The position numbers were made by a program, and so were the translations under genes. This document shows positions 23,801 to 35,187 of a stretch of 64,000 nt of DNA, one piece after another. Below the pieces are notes generated by a model. It was not told the origin of the DNA, ran no database searches, and worked only from the letters and a program-made list of their open reading frames with translations. Within the stretch, counting starts at the first letter, position 1. Each line of letters starts with the position of its first letter. Location of the stretch: assembly GCA_003952965.2 (NCBI GenBank), contig CM025850.1, positions 39,147,584-39,211,583 of the forward strand, in the 5' to 3' direction. This DNA is from Morella rubra. Its lineage: Eukaryota > Streptophyta > Magnoliopsida > Fagales > Myricaceae.

Positions 23801-25150
23801 TTAGAATTCTAACTAAAAAAAAACATATGAAACAAATTTAAATAATGGAGGAAAAAGCAACGGGGAAAAGAATATTGGAGGGGTTGAAAGTAGGGCTCTA
23901 CCCTTTTGCAACAGGTTCGTGACACTTCTAAATGAGGGCCCTTGAATTTCTTTTTGTTTTCTTTCTCCTTTTTTTTTCTTTCATTCAAAAAAGAGTGGAA
24001 AATGGTGAGTATGTAGCCAAAACTCCCTTCTAAGTGAATCATTAAAAAATCTCACTCGTTTCAGAATGTTCGGATTTTGAGCCCATAGTTTACCTGTCCG
24101 GGAAGGGTGGGGGACCGGTTCACCCCCACAACCCCACCAACCATGCCAAATTGATAATGGAGCGAGGAGGTTTTCAAATCCAGAAATCTCACCCCCCCCC
24201 CCCCCCCCCCCCCTCAAACAACTCTCTTTGAGCGTTGCATTATTTCGAACCCCCATACCACTCGGGCTACCATTATCTTTTTTTATGTTTCATTTTATTA
24301 CTATTTTATATGTTAGGGGTTCATGACCAAATTAGTGCATAAAAAATAAATAATAATTTAGTTAACCTTTTTATAAATATAATTAAATATTCTAAAAAAT
24401 TAGTTTTATTTTCTTCAAAATTGGTGATTGATTTGTTTAAAAATTAATTTATTTAGGGAATTTGGTGGGTTGTGTTTGTTTGCTAAAATTTTAACATATA
24501 AAAAATTATAATATATATCTCTCTCTATCAAATTATTACTTTCACTATAATAAATATAAAAAAAATTCATTCAATAATTTCTCCTTTCCCACTTTTTTCA
24601 CCAATTCTAAATACTCTAAATTTTAACCTTCCGAAAAATTTTAAACACTCCAAAACAAAACCTGTGTTGCCACCATAGTAAAAGCTAAAATTAAAAAATA
24701 ATTTTTTTAAAAAAAAAAAAAGAGAAAAAGTCATACCACCACGTATTTATAAGCTAAAATCAATTTTCATACCCATAATCCTTTATTTTTTGAACAAAAA
24801 AAACTATTAAAACTTTATTTCAATAATCTATTTATTTTTAATTTATTTCTTTAAAAGTTTATTTATTATTTTAAATTTTAAAAAAAAATTAGGAGGGTGT
24901 CTGATTTGTGTTTTGTAGCACGTGCAAGGGCTTGCCCTCTTTCATTTCCGCAGTTTTAGTTCGTAAGATACCAGGAATGCGGATGCGGTGGATTGGCAGG
25001 AGTGAGCAAAATTGAAAACAAGAGTTTTCGGTTGGACGAGAGAGTGTCCCATATCGTCGGCAAGTGGTGGTGGAGGTCGTTGAACTCATTCCCATTGTTT
25101 AGGTTGAAAACTTTTCCAAAAGTTTACAGTGCAAAACATAGATTTAAATG
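20804..25150. other. Repeat-like, homopolymer-rich intergenic stretch, no gene supported
   Basis: Dense in short A, T, C and G runs, with a 22-base C run at 24192-24213. Frames at 22370-22867 and 23304-23597 are open by composition only. The 22560-22870 part is a pyrimidine-rich, leader-like stretch with CT tracts. The GC-rich block 23300-23600 resembles degenerate subterminal repeats of a DNA transposon, but I could not find paired ends. 24300-24900 is plain AT-rich DNA. Confidence 0.5.
24192..24213. repeat. Poly-C run
   Basis: Twenty-two consecutive C on the given strand. Length is likely unreliable in any assembly. Confidence 0.9.
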
Positions 25151-25211
25151 TGAATAAAGAACCAGCATAGTGGAAAAAGATGGTGGCAAAGAAGAGACGA
25201 ATGTGAAGGAG

Positions 25212-28200
25212 ATGAAGGGCGGGGTTCTTTTCTTATGGTTTTGCGACGAAGAGGCGATGGAGATGTCTAGTGATTGGGGTGCTGGGACTCGTTATCCTCT
25301 CCATGCTGGTTCCTCTTGTCTTTTTGCTCGGCCTCCACAATGGCTTTCGTTCTGCAGGTAACTCGATTTCAGTTTTAACTGTCTCGGTGCTTTTCTTTGA
25401 CGAATCTGACCTCTAACTGTTTTGGGTTGCTTAGATCTGTTTCTTCTATATGTTTTTATTTTCGTTTCAGTTCAATTTCCTCTACCCTCAGACCCCTTTT
25501 CTCCCTCCTAATTAGGGCACATGGGTCTTCCCATCTCTTGCTCGAATTACCATTGGGCTAATGCTCGTCTGCTTTCGTAAGTTTGCTTCTCTCTTTCTCG
25601 ACTTGCACAGATCGATCGAGATGAAGAATAGTGAGAATTCATCTTGGTGCCATTTCATTGGCTATGCTTTTTTACTCTGCTACATTTCTTCCACTTCTTT
25701 TACACCAATCTGATGGTAGCTTTCAGGCCTCAGACGGACTAAATTAGCAAAAATCTAGTCCCAGATTCTCCTTCTTGTCCATTCATGGGAGAATCCGTCA
25801 TTTCATATGCTGCAATTGTTACATTATAGATGCGGACGTAGTTAATTGGGTTATGTTTTCATGATTACGGTCTTTCTTTATTCCCCTCTCATCGCATTTG
25901 CACGTTTTTCAATATTATGTCAATTGTTAACACCATCAATTTTGCGTCTGCTGCAGGATATGTGTCCGAACAACAAAGTTCAGCTTCAGTAAGTTATTGC
26001 ACTTTCTTTTTTTTTTTAATGTGATGCACGTTGTTTGATTCTAGGTCGATGTTGACCCTCCCCACATAAAATAAAATGCAAATCAGGATGGTTTGAGAGG
26101 ATTGACGAGTACAAAATCAGAAATGTGTCTGAGCTATATTATATTACAGCCATTCAGATTTCGAATTTGGTAAAAGTTTTGATTCCTAGAAACTTTTTTT
26201 ATAAATTTTCAGCTCCATAGTTTTGTACCCCAACTCCAAAGCGTCAAAGAAACTCATTCCATATATATCTTGAAGGTTTAAACTACTACACCACAATCAC
26301 CCATGCTTTGGTATTTTACAGGGGGATCAGTCAAGCCATGTGCATGAGGTTATTAGAAAATTCGGACCAACTTTTCCAAAGGTTCATCCATACTGCTCTG
26401 ACGGTCAATACTTAACTTCTTCACACTAGATTATTGAAAGCCATCTAATGGTGCATTTCACGACTGTAAATGGTGTTGGGAATAATGTTACAGCTGTTAG
26501 ATGAGAGGCTCGCCCCTGAATCATTAAATTTCAAATGACTTACTTTCCCTTCTAGTCATTCTGTGACACACTGCAGGTGAAAAGATCTGGGTTTATATAT
26601 ATATATATATTTTTAGTAATTGGAATAAGCTTGAATTACCCATCAGCTAAAGATTAGTATTGCTTGTAATATCATCGGCCAAAGGACAACAGCATTGGTC
26701 TATAAACGGTTCTAACTTTGATTTTTGGATCTGCTTTGGTCGATGATAAAAGCAGAGCTGGTTCGTGGAAGTAAATGAGACCGAAACTGGAATGTCATAC
26801 AAATGCCTTTTTAATTTACATAAACCACATTCATCCAAGAATTGATAGGAAGTAATTGCTGAGGCATAAAAGGAATTGTGGTCATTGATAATATTAATCG
26901 TAAATTTACTCTTTTTGTTTTTTTTTTTTTTTTTTTGGGGGGGGGGGGGGGGTTCTCTTTCCATGTTTTGTTACTGTAAGCCCTGTGGACATATGCACAG
27001 TTATTATGTACTATGTTAATGTGGACCGCTAGAATCATGAACGAAGTTATTTTTATCCTCTGTGTTCTTTGACAGGATGTCCTTAGAAACTTTACCAGTA
27101 AAGCAAAGAATAAAACCATCCATGCGGGTTCCAAACGCGATAGTCAACCAAAAGAAGTTTTATTGAACTCCATATCTAAAAAGCTTTGGTTACATAATCC
27201 TTCACGCCTTGTTAATAGATTTTCGTTCGAATTGTTCCTTGTTCTAAATAGTAATAATTTACAGGTTTTCCTATGCCTCCACATAGCATTCTGCAATCAC
27301 CTTCCAGTACAAATGTAACTATGCATCACTCTTTTGCCGTAAAATTCTCACATGCTTATCAATTTTTATGCTTTTATTACTTTCGTGACTGATTTGAAAT
27401 TCTGTGACAGGATTCTAAAGTTGGTGCTGCCCTTAAAGTTCCCTTATATGGGACAAATGTTCTTGATGCCATTGGGAAATTATGTGAGTTTAAATTTGGT
27501 AGTTATTGCCTTTGGCGAGAAGAACACAGAGAAGAAATGAAGGATTCGATGGTGAAAAAATTGAAGGACCAGTTATTTGTGGCTAGAGCATATTACCCAA
27601 GTATTGCAAAATTTCCAAGACAAGACAAGTTGTCTCGTGAATTGAAACAAAATATCCAAGAACTGGAGCATGTGTTTAGTGAAAGTAGCACAGATGTTGA
27701 TCTTCCACCACAGTAAGTGATGGCAACCTTTCTATTATCACCGTATTTTCCATCAAAAACAGCAATCTATAAGCCAATGGCATTGACTTGGCATGGAAGG
27801 AACATCACTAATCGCATCAAGAACATTGACAACTGTCATATTTATCAGAACAAGTTCATAAAATGTAGTAAAACGTCTCCTTTCTTCTTGGACATTTTGT
27901 TTGCTGTTTTTTTATCTTTCATTCTTTTTATCTTTCTTTTTAGTGTTTTTTCTTCACAAGTGTCCTCCATTTTAATTGTACCTAATTCTGTTTCTGCCAA
28001 TGCTTTTGGTTTTACTTTTTGGTGTTGGTATATCAAACTCAGAGACAGTAATTGCCATATTGGCAATTTTTGAATTCACACTGGCTATAGTGCATTTTGG
28101 TTCATCCGCTCCTTAACAATGTGTTTTGAGCATCATTTTCCCTTTTTCATGCAGTTCTGATTGAACTTGTTGGTACATGGTTTGCTAATTACCATCAGTA

Positions 28201-30116
28201 AAACCATCTTTGTCTACCCTAAGCTATTTGAGATCACTCTCAAACATATTGCTGGCAGTCCATGCAGTTATTGAAAGAAAAACTTGTTTGAGTTTCTGGG
28301 ACAAAATTTTTTGTGTTTGGAAAAACTTGTCTGCTTCTGGTGCTATGAATGAGGACAGTCCACCTTTTAGATAATCATACAAACCTTCAGAGATCTGGGT
28401 GTAAAACCACATACATTGTTGATTACTACTATTCTTAACATTTGAGAACATTACTATTATTCACGTGGCCTATTCAGCACATTAAGAACAAAATTTACTT
28501 GCTAGGGTCGCTAAGAAGTTACAGAGGATGGAAGCTGCAATAGCCAAAGCCAAATTGTTACCTGTGGAGTGCAATAATGTTGACAAGAAATTGAGACAAA
28601 TATATGATATGACTGAGGACGAAGCAGAGTTCCACATGAAACAGAGTGCCTTCCTCTACCAACTTGCAGTCCAGACTATGCCCAAGAGTCTTCACTGCCT
28701 ATCAATGAGACTGACGGGGGAATATTTCAGATCTCCTCCTAATGACACAGAGCTCTCTGTGGCTGAAAAATACATAGACCCAACATTGCACCATTATGTC
28801 ATATTCTCCAATAATGTACTCGCATCCTCAGTAGTAATCAATTCAACTGTTATGCATGCAAGAGTATGTTTCAGACATTTTACCAGTTCACTTTTAAAGT
28901 TTTAGCAGTTCTGCAACACTGATTGACTATCCTCTGTGTTTCAGGAAAATGTTAATCAGGTTTTTCACGTGCTTACCGATGAACAGAATTACTTTGCAAT
29001 GAAACTATGGTTCCTGAGAATACTTTCAAGTAGCCACAGTTCAGGTTTGAACATTGAACACCTTAAGCTGGAAAACCATAATAAGGCCAGTCTCTTGCGT
29101 CTTTCCCTGCTGAGGAGTTTCGTGTTTCCTTTCACAGTGTTGATGGTCTACCTGTGGCCCCCTGTTAGAACAGAATATATATCTACTTTTTCTGACTCCC
29201 ATTATCTTCTCCCTGACATATTCCGGAAAGTTTGAAGAAAGTTGTGTTTCTTGAGGACGATGTGTTGTGCAGAAAGTGGACTTGTCAGCACTGTGGGAGA
29301 CTTGGAAAGTTAATGGCGCTTTGCAAATCTGCGCATTGAAGTTGGGCCAAACTGAAGAAATATTTGGGTGAGAACAGTTACAACAAAAATTCTTTGTGCT
29401 TGGGTGTCTGGATTGAATGTAATTGATCTTGTCAGGTGGAGAGAGCTAGATCTTACTGAAAACTTTCCAGAAGTTGGCCCAGGAGGTGAGTAATGTTTTC
29501 AGTTTGAATATGCTGGAATGTTGTGACTGGATTTTGATCCTAAAAAACATAAGAATAAAGAACGGAAAGATCTGCTATGCCTCACTTTATATTTGATTGT
29601 TGGTAAACCCTCTACCCCACACCAGTCTGTCAAAGCTTGTTCTCGATTGTGCTACAACATATTTGGCAAAATTTTCTGTCCAGCCTTATGTTATTTCTGC
29701 ATATGCTGTTGGAGTTATGTTGTGCTTTCCCAATTGTCATGATTGCAATTAGTGATTATGAGAACAATGGTTAAAGCCTAATATATTGTAGGCCAGGTAA
29801 CTTTTCGACTATTTCATTTATATCATATACATGAACTGCAGCTCACTGTGCATGAGGCATCCACCGAAGCTGTTGCATTGCGTGCAAGTTTGCTCAGTTT
29901 TGAGGGCCTAATTTATGCTATCGATGGCCTGGGCTCTCTCTGGTCTAGGTCATGACTATGGTTGATATTCAATCTATCTCAAAGGCTGCTATCTTGCACT
30001 ATAACGGGAACATGAAACCTTGGCTTGAGCTGGGCATTCCAAAATATAGGAAATATTGGAAGAAGTTTTTGAACCGGGAAGATCAGTTCTTGAGCGAGTG
30101 CAATGTAAATTCATAA
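25212..30116 (+). pseudogene. GAUT7: GAUT7-like galacturonosyltransferase, decayed copy
   Basis: GAUT7 is the Golgi anchor partner of GAUT1 in the homogalacturonan synthase complex of pectin biosynthesis (established for Arabidopsis). Exon-like blocks are 25212-25357 (MKGG start, then in another frame RRWRCLVIGVLGLVILSMLV, the type II anchor), 25957-25988, 26322-26381, 27076-27156, 27265-27314, 27411-27712 (FGSYCLWREEHRE, DQLFVARAYYPSIAK), 28506-28863 (VECNNVDKKLRQIYDM, FHMKQSAFLYQLAVQTMPKS), 28945-29485 (VFHVLTDEQNYFAMKLWF, SDSHYLLPDIF, WVSGLNVIDLVRWREL) and 29842-30116 (AAILHYNGNMKPWLELGIP, ending SECNVNS and TAA at 30114-30116). The middle exons are clean. The frame breaks between MKGG and the anchor, again near 29110, 29160 and 29235, by loss around 29265-29330, near 29390, and near 29950. 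These breaks make a functional protein unlikely unless the base calls are wrong. The C-terminal match is specific to GAUT7 rather than GAUT1 or GAUT12-15. Confidence 0.85.
26917..26952. repeat. Poly-T followed by poly-G inside a GAUT7-relic intron
   Basis: About 18 T followed by 16 G with no interruption. Likely slippage-prone and possibly a base-calling artefact. Confidence 0.85.
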
Positions 30117-31283
30117 TTAACTGGGGATGGATTCAAGGCTTCAGACTCGTGGAACTGCAAGGGGATCAAAAAATGAGGATTTTCCATTATCTGGGCGCTC
30201 AGAAATTGTCTTTCAGCTAGGTTTTCCAGAGAGCATTGGGATGCAAGGAAGCGATGGCAATGAGGAGTTTCCCGATACAATATTTCCAATTTTTGGTAAT
30301 AAGAGTTCCTGAATATTTATCCACTTTCTACCGAAGCAGAAGAGGTTTGGCTCACTCTTGACTGCTGCAGTTTCTGTTCCTGAGCTTTTGAAGACTTGAT
30401 GGACAGCGCAGGGAATGATCCGAAGAACTTTATTTTCTGCTACTTAGCTTGGTGAAGTGAATGAATATGACTGCAGCAAGCCATAGTATATAGTCCGTAC
30501 GCAGCAAGGGTGTGACTTTATGTTCTTCATAGTGGATATGATTGTCCGTCATGACGTGATTGTTGGCTAGAGAGTAGTGGCGGTCTCGTGTGTCAGTTCT
30601 TTGGAGGCCTTGCTTTATCTAATTTGAGCGAATTTTTTATTAGAGTATGAGAATGGCAAGGGACTAACAGTGTCTGTTCAATTTGAAGCGACTCATTATG
30701 TGTTTTTCATAAATACGTGGGGCAATGGCGTCCTTGCATTGCGGGATCGGGAGCTGACTTTCCGCTTTGGGCTTCCTATCTTGCTGGATGGTTGGCCTTC
30801 CATGTAAATACGAACCTAACCCAAACCCAATCTGGACTTGCGGAACTTTGAGCCAGAATTTTCAAACCTAAACGCTACATTATTTCTTGATCCGTTGTCT
30901 TCGATAAACGAAGTTTTCTTTTCTAGCTTAGAAGAACCTCACAGGGAAATTATCTCCTTGTCCAAGGGGGAGCATTTTTAATGACAGGTATCCAACTCTC
31001 CCCTACCTTCCTTTACTTTCTCCTCCAATTCCACGTTGGGTTCTCGAATCTTTTTCGGATAGTCGATCCTGAGGGACTTCAAATCTAGGAAAAGAATTGA
31101 GGTTGCAACTTTTAACTCGAGTAACTTCAAATTCAAAGACGAATTTCTCTGACAATGCTTGTACGATCTTTTGTTTCTTTTGGGGAGGGGCGCAATCAGT
31201 GATCAACGTTTTTGTTGTTGACGGGATTTGAATTTAACTAGTGTTATCTGCTTGAAAAGTCGGCCCCCTCAGTGACATTTTAG
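30117..31283. other. Intergenic, no gene supported
   Basis: The first few hundred bases would be the 3' UTR of the GAUT7-like relic. Short open frames on both strands (30083-30312) have no family resemblance. Confidence 0.5.
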
Positions 31284-31500
31284 GGAGGAACAAATACAAA
31301 TACTAATCAGAACGACCACAGAATAATGCCTCTACCATGCTATGTTTTCTCCCCGATTGCTAGTAGGTTGATCGGCCTTGCGTCTCCATAAATCCTAGAA
31401 GCTGTAGCGGGAAAACAATAATGATCAATAGCGATGGGAGAGAGGGAGTAGCAGGGAAAAGTGGGACTCCAGGCAGAAGCAGATGGGCAGTGAAAACTAC
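31284..31500. repeat. Diverged duplicate of the SCARECROW 3' end and UTR
   Basis: Matches 31572-31805 in the same orientation at an offset of about 290-305 bases. Shared blocks include ctatgttttct, ttgctagtaggttgat, gctgtagcg, caatagcgatggg and ctccaggcagaagcag. The matched part of the gene-proximal copy spans the SCR stop codon, its last codons and the 3' UTR. This outer copy carries no intact end of the gene. Confidence 0.8.
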
Positions 31501-31734
31501 ACGCACAGCATTTAGTAAGATTGTCAAGATTTGGAAAAAATCAAACATTGAGGTAGCTACCCGCATCATCTTGGGAGAAACAAATACAAGTAAAAGTGAG
31601 AACGAGAAAGTAACGCCATTAGCCACGCTATGTTTTCTTCCCCGTTGCTAGTAGGTTGATGGCTCGCACGACGGCACACATGCTTCCTCCTTGTGTGTCC
31701 GTAACTCATAGACGCTGTAGCGTGAAGACAATAA

Positions 31735-34700
31735 TTAATAGCGATGGGTTGAGGTAGTAGCAGGGAAAGGGGGCCTCCAGGCAGAAGCAGTGAGCAAGCA
31801 AAGGTCTTTCCAACCAAGCTTGAGGGTGCCATTGTCCTCGACCAAGGTGTAACCATCAGAAGGGAACATGCCTAGCAGCAGGGTGGCCTGGGTGGCAGCA
31901 TTGCCAGCCAAAGAGATGCCCTTGAACCCACATTGCTGGAGCTTCTCCCTCCAGTTGTGGAACTTCACCTCCCCGCTTCTCGACGGGCCCCCAACTGCTA
32001 GCAAGTTCCGGATCTCCCTGGATAACAGCTGCTGCTCTACCACATGCCTCTCCTCGCTCTCCTCCCCGTAGCTTGCCCCCAACGAGTCGAATAGGGCCGA
32101 GTAGTAGTGTATTGCCTCCACGAACCTTCCCAAGAACGAACCTGCGTGGCTCAGGTCCTGCTCGACCACCGTCACCACTTTTGGAGCCAACCTGATACAT
32201 ATTGAATCCACCATCCAGCACGTCAATTAGTAGGTTGCGGAAATCAACATAATTTTAACCAGAGTATATCGAATAGCAAATGAATGTGCTTTTGAAGAAG
32301 AAACTTCAAAAGTTAAGCAATAATTGAAACCAAATCAAAGCTTGTTCGCACTATCTACACTGGACTAGCTGAAAATGTCAGATTCTAAAGCAATGAAAGA
32401 AGAGAAGAAAACATTATTTTAGGGTGGCGGAAGCGATGGGCAATAATTGAAACCAGTGTTTTGCAAGAGGAATAAGATAACGTACAGCCCTTGGGCAAAT
32501 CTAAAAACTAATCTTGCACGGAAATGCCCTACAGTTGCTCTATCAAGAGTCTTGAAAATTCTTAGAAAAAAAAAAAAAAAAAAAGTCTTGCAAATTACAT
32601 CAGAGGTAATCATTAATCGTATTCAAAGCTGTCATGTATTTGTCGGGCAAACAATGGCGCACTGTTTCTGAGAACACCAAAATAGTTTCCTTAATTAGCT
32701 CATAGTCATGCTACCGTTATATCTTCACTAACAATGTCAGATGAACATGTTCCTTTTCTAACGGGACAAAGAAAGCAAGATAATAACACAGATAATAATG
32801 GTGGCACTGATAGTAATTTAAGGTAAAGATGTTCCACTACGGGAAAAACCAAAGACAAGCGGTGCCATGAACTAGAAAAATACTCCAGGGATCGTGTTAA
32901 TTTGAAGTTAATCTGTGTGATACCTCTGTAAAAGCCAAAGCGTATTGGTGTCGGAACCAGTGACATCATAAAGGGAATGTTGCAGCCAGTGGACGGCAAG
33001 GGCCTCCCTCTTGCTGACATTGAGCCTCTCTGGGTCTAAGTTCCCGACTTTTTCAGCCAAAGGAATGAATTCAAAGGGAAGCCCCAATTTTTCGGCGAAA
33101 TCAGACAAGCGCTTGCCGGTAGCCTCAAGAGCGTCCATCGAAGTGCCTAGACCGGTGAGGCGCACATAAGGAGGTCCCCCAGCTCTAGAAGCCAGGATGT
33201 GAAAGAGACCTGGCCACTGGAGACCTTGCATGATGTCCAGATCTATAATGTGAACCCTCTCCTCCCTCTCAAATGCTTCTTGTATAGCCTGATTGGCCGT
33301 GAAATGCGAGAACTTCACCAGGGGGCTGATGCCGTTGAACACCTGGAAGGCCGAAGCCATCTTCTGGCTGTAGCTATGGCTATGCGGCAGAGCCGCAAAT
33401 ATCCCAAGGCACGAGCTCACCAGTCTTGCGGACATTGCTTCTGAGAAGTACGCTGCCACCCGCTGGGCAGCCGTACCAAAGGGGGTAGACAGTTCGGAAA
33501 TCTCCAGTAGCGTCTTGTTTGCTTCCTCAAAATTATCAGCGGAGACTGCTTCGGCGCATTGGAGGAGCAAGGTCAGGAGGTGTAACCCTTCTTCGTCTCT
33601 CTTCTGCTGCCGAATCTCTTCTTTCTTCTCCCTCGCGAGGATTGCAACGCTGGTACTAGAACTAGTAGGAGTGGTAGTCGCTGATGTCGCTGTCGTCATT
33701 GATGGCTTTGCAGTCTCCGCAGGGGAAGAGTTCTCCTGTCCTTGTGGTTGTCGATGCTCCTGCACTTGATTTAATGACAGAAGTGAAGAAGATGCTGGCT
33801 GCTGATGCTGGTGCTGAACATGATGATGATCTTCGACGGGCGCGATAGGGGAAGCGCTCGGCTGGGGTGCAATTCCCCAGTGCAGATATAAATTATTCAT
33901 GGGTTCGGAACAGGAGAAATTAGGAAAGCCGTGGTCTAATAGATTCAGCTTAAGCCGCTCTGAAGATCCTTGCACCTGGCCTTGTTGCTGCTGCTGCTGC
34001 TGCATCACCCCCCTTCTCCTCTCAGGATAGTTGGGGATGGGGTCGGCTGACGTCAGGGACCGAAGCCTGTACTCGAGGAGGGCGGCTAGATTAGGATTGC
34101 AAGGATAGATAATCTCCCTCACGTTCTGTATGAGTTGCGGAATGGACACGTTGTTGGAGCTGTGGATTAGATCCTTGATGATGCCATCGATCCACGCGGT
34201 GGCGGAGCTGTCTTCCATTGAAGGTCTGCCGGCAGCAGTACTGCTCGGGTTAGGAACGCTTCTGGTGCTGCCGATACTGTTGCGATTTCTTTCCGAAGGA
34301 AACAAGGGCAGGCCCGAGAACCCGCAAACAGCGGGGGCTTGGCTTTGGGGCTGAGCAGGAACTTGATGGTGATTAATATGTTGTTGATGTTGATGATGAA
34401 GCAAGAGGGTCTCGTCGCTATGCTCATGACTTAAGTTCGCAGGTGTAACGAAAGATGAAAACCCACAAGAGCCCCCTCCTGACGTCATGGTGGTCAAACT
34501 CGCGGAAGAAGGTAGCGAAGTGGAGTGGTTGGCCTGTTTTGGATTTGGTTTGGGGAAGTTATCTCCCAAAGCAACGTAATTAGGACTCGCTGCCATAGCT
34601 GGAAAAGAGCTAAAACCCATAGACGACGACGCAGCCGTGCTAGTTGTGGCGATACTTCGGCGACAAAAACTTGGATAACCATTCTTGCTGGTAGTTGTGG

Positions 34701-34950
34701 GGCAGGTCTGAACCTCCATCTCAATCTCAGAGGCCATCCTCTTTCTCAGCATTTTTCCGTTTACCTGGCGGTTTTGATGACTACGATTCAGAGGCTGGCC
34801 CTCGCAGGTGACGTTGTTACTAGTGTTGTTGTTGTTGTTGGAGGCGCCCGTCAAGGGGCTTCCACCGTTGGTAATATTTTCAGTCTTGTCTGTATTTTCG
34901 CCACTATTATCGCCATTGACACCAGTATCAAGCAAAGTACAAGCAGCCAT
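31735..34950 (-). CDS. SCR: SCARECROW, GRAS-family transcription factor
   Basis: SCR partners SHORT-ROOT to specify endodermis and maintain the root stem-cell niche in Arabidopsis. Two exons, 32924-34950 and 31735-32191, join in phase across a 732-bp intron at the family-typical site ([19 protein letters not shown]) to give 827 residues. That compares with 653 in Arabidopsis and about 819 in pea as I recall them. The N-terminal half is low-complexity, with N, S, H and Q runs, around the SCR-specific block [20 protein letters not shown]. The GRAS domain runs from about residue 455 to 815. It starts with [20 protein letters not shown], has VHIID at about 566-570 followed by [16 protein letters not shown], and ends with the SAW motif [13 protein letters not shown] 12-residue tail ([12 protein letters not shown]) replaces the usual short end. 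The start is the first ATG in the open frame (34948-34950). A CT tract lies in the likely 5' UTR. Confidence 0.95.
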
Positions 34951-35160
34951 GGAAACCTGCAGAAAGCCGGAGGAAATAACGGTTGTGGAGTTTTCCCAGC
35001 CAAAAACTGAAGCGTTGGTGTATTTTCTGCTTCATAAGGAAGGGTACTAGATTTGTATTTGCTAACAAAAATATGAAAGTGGGCATATGTGCTGCCTGAA
35101 ATGAGAAAGGGCATCCAAGCAGATAACGGTGTGAGGATTGGGACAGCCGCTTCGGGATTC

Positions 35161-35187
35161 CTCTCTCTCTCTCTCTCTCTCTCTCTC
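35161..35187. repeat. (CT)n tract upstream of SCR
   Basis: A 27-base CT run 210 bases upstream of the SCR start codon. It reads as (GA)n on the coding strand. GA/CT tracts are common in plant 5' UTRs and can bind BPC/GAGA-binding proteins (established), so a regulatory role is possible but not shown. Confidence 0.85.

Noticed and set aside
31003-31206. 67-codon frame between the GAUT7 relic and SCR
   Set aside because: No family similarity or splice signals.
33199-35010. Several open frames antisense to SCR
   Set aside because: Shadows of the GC-richer SCR exon; their peptides are low-complexity.
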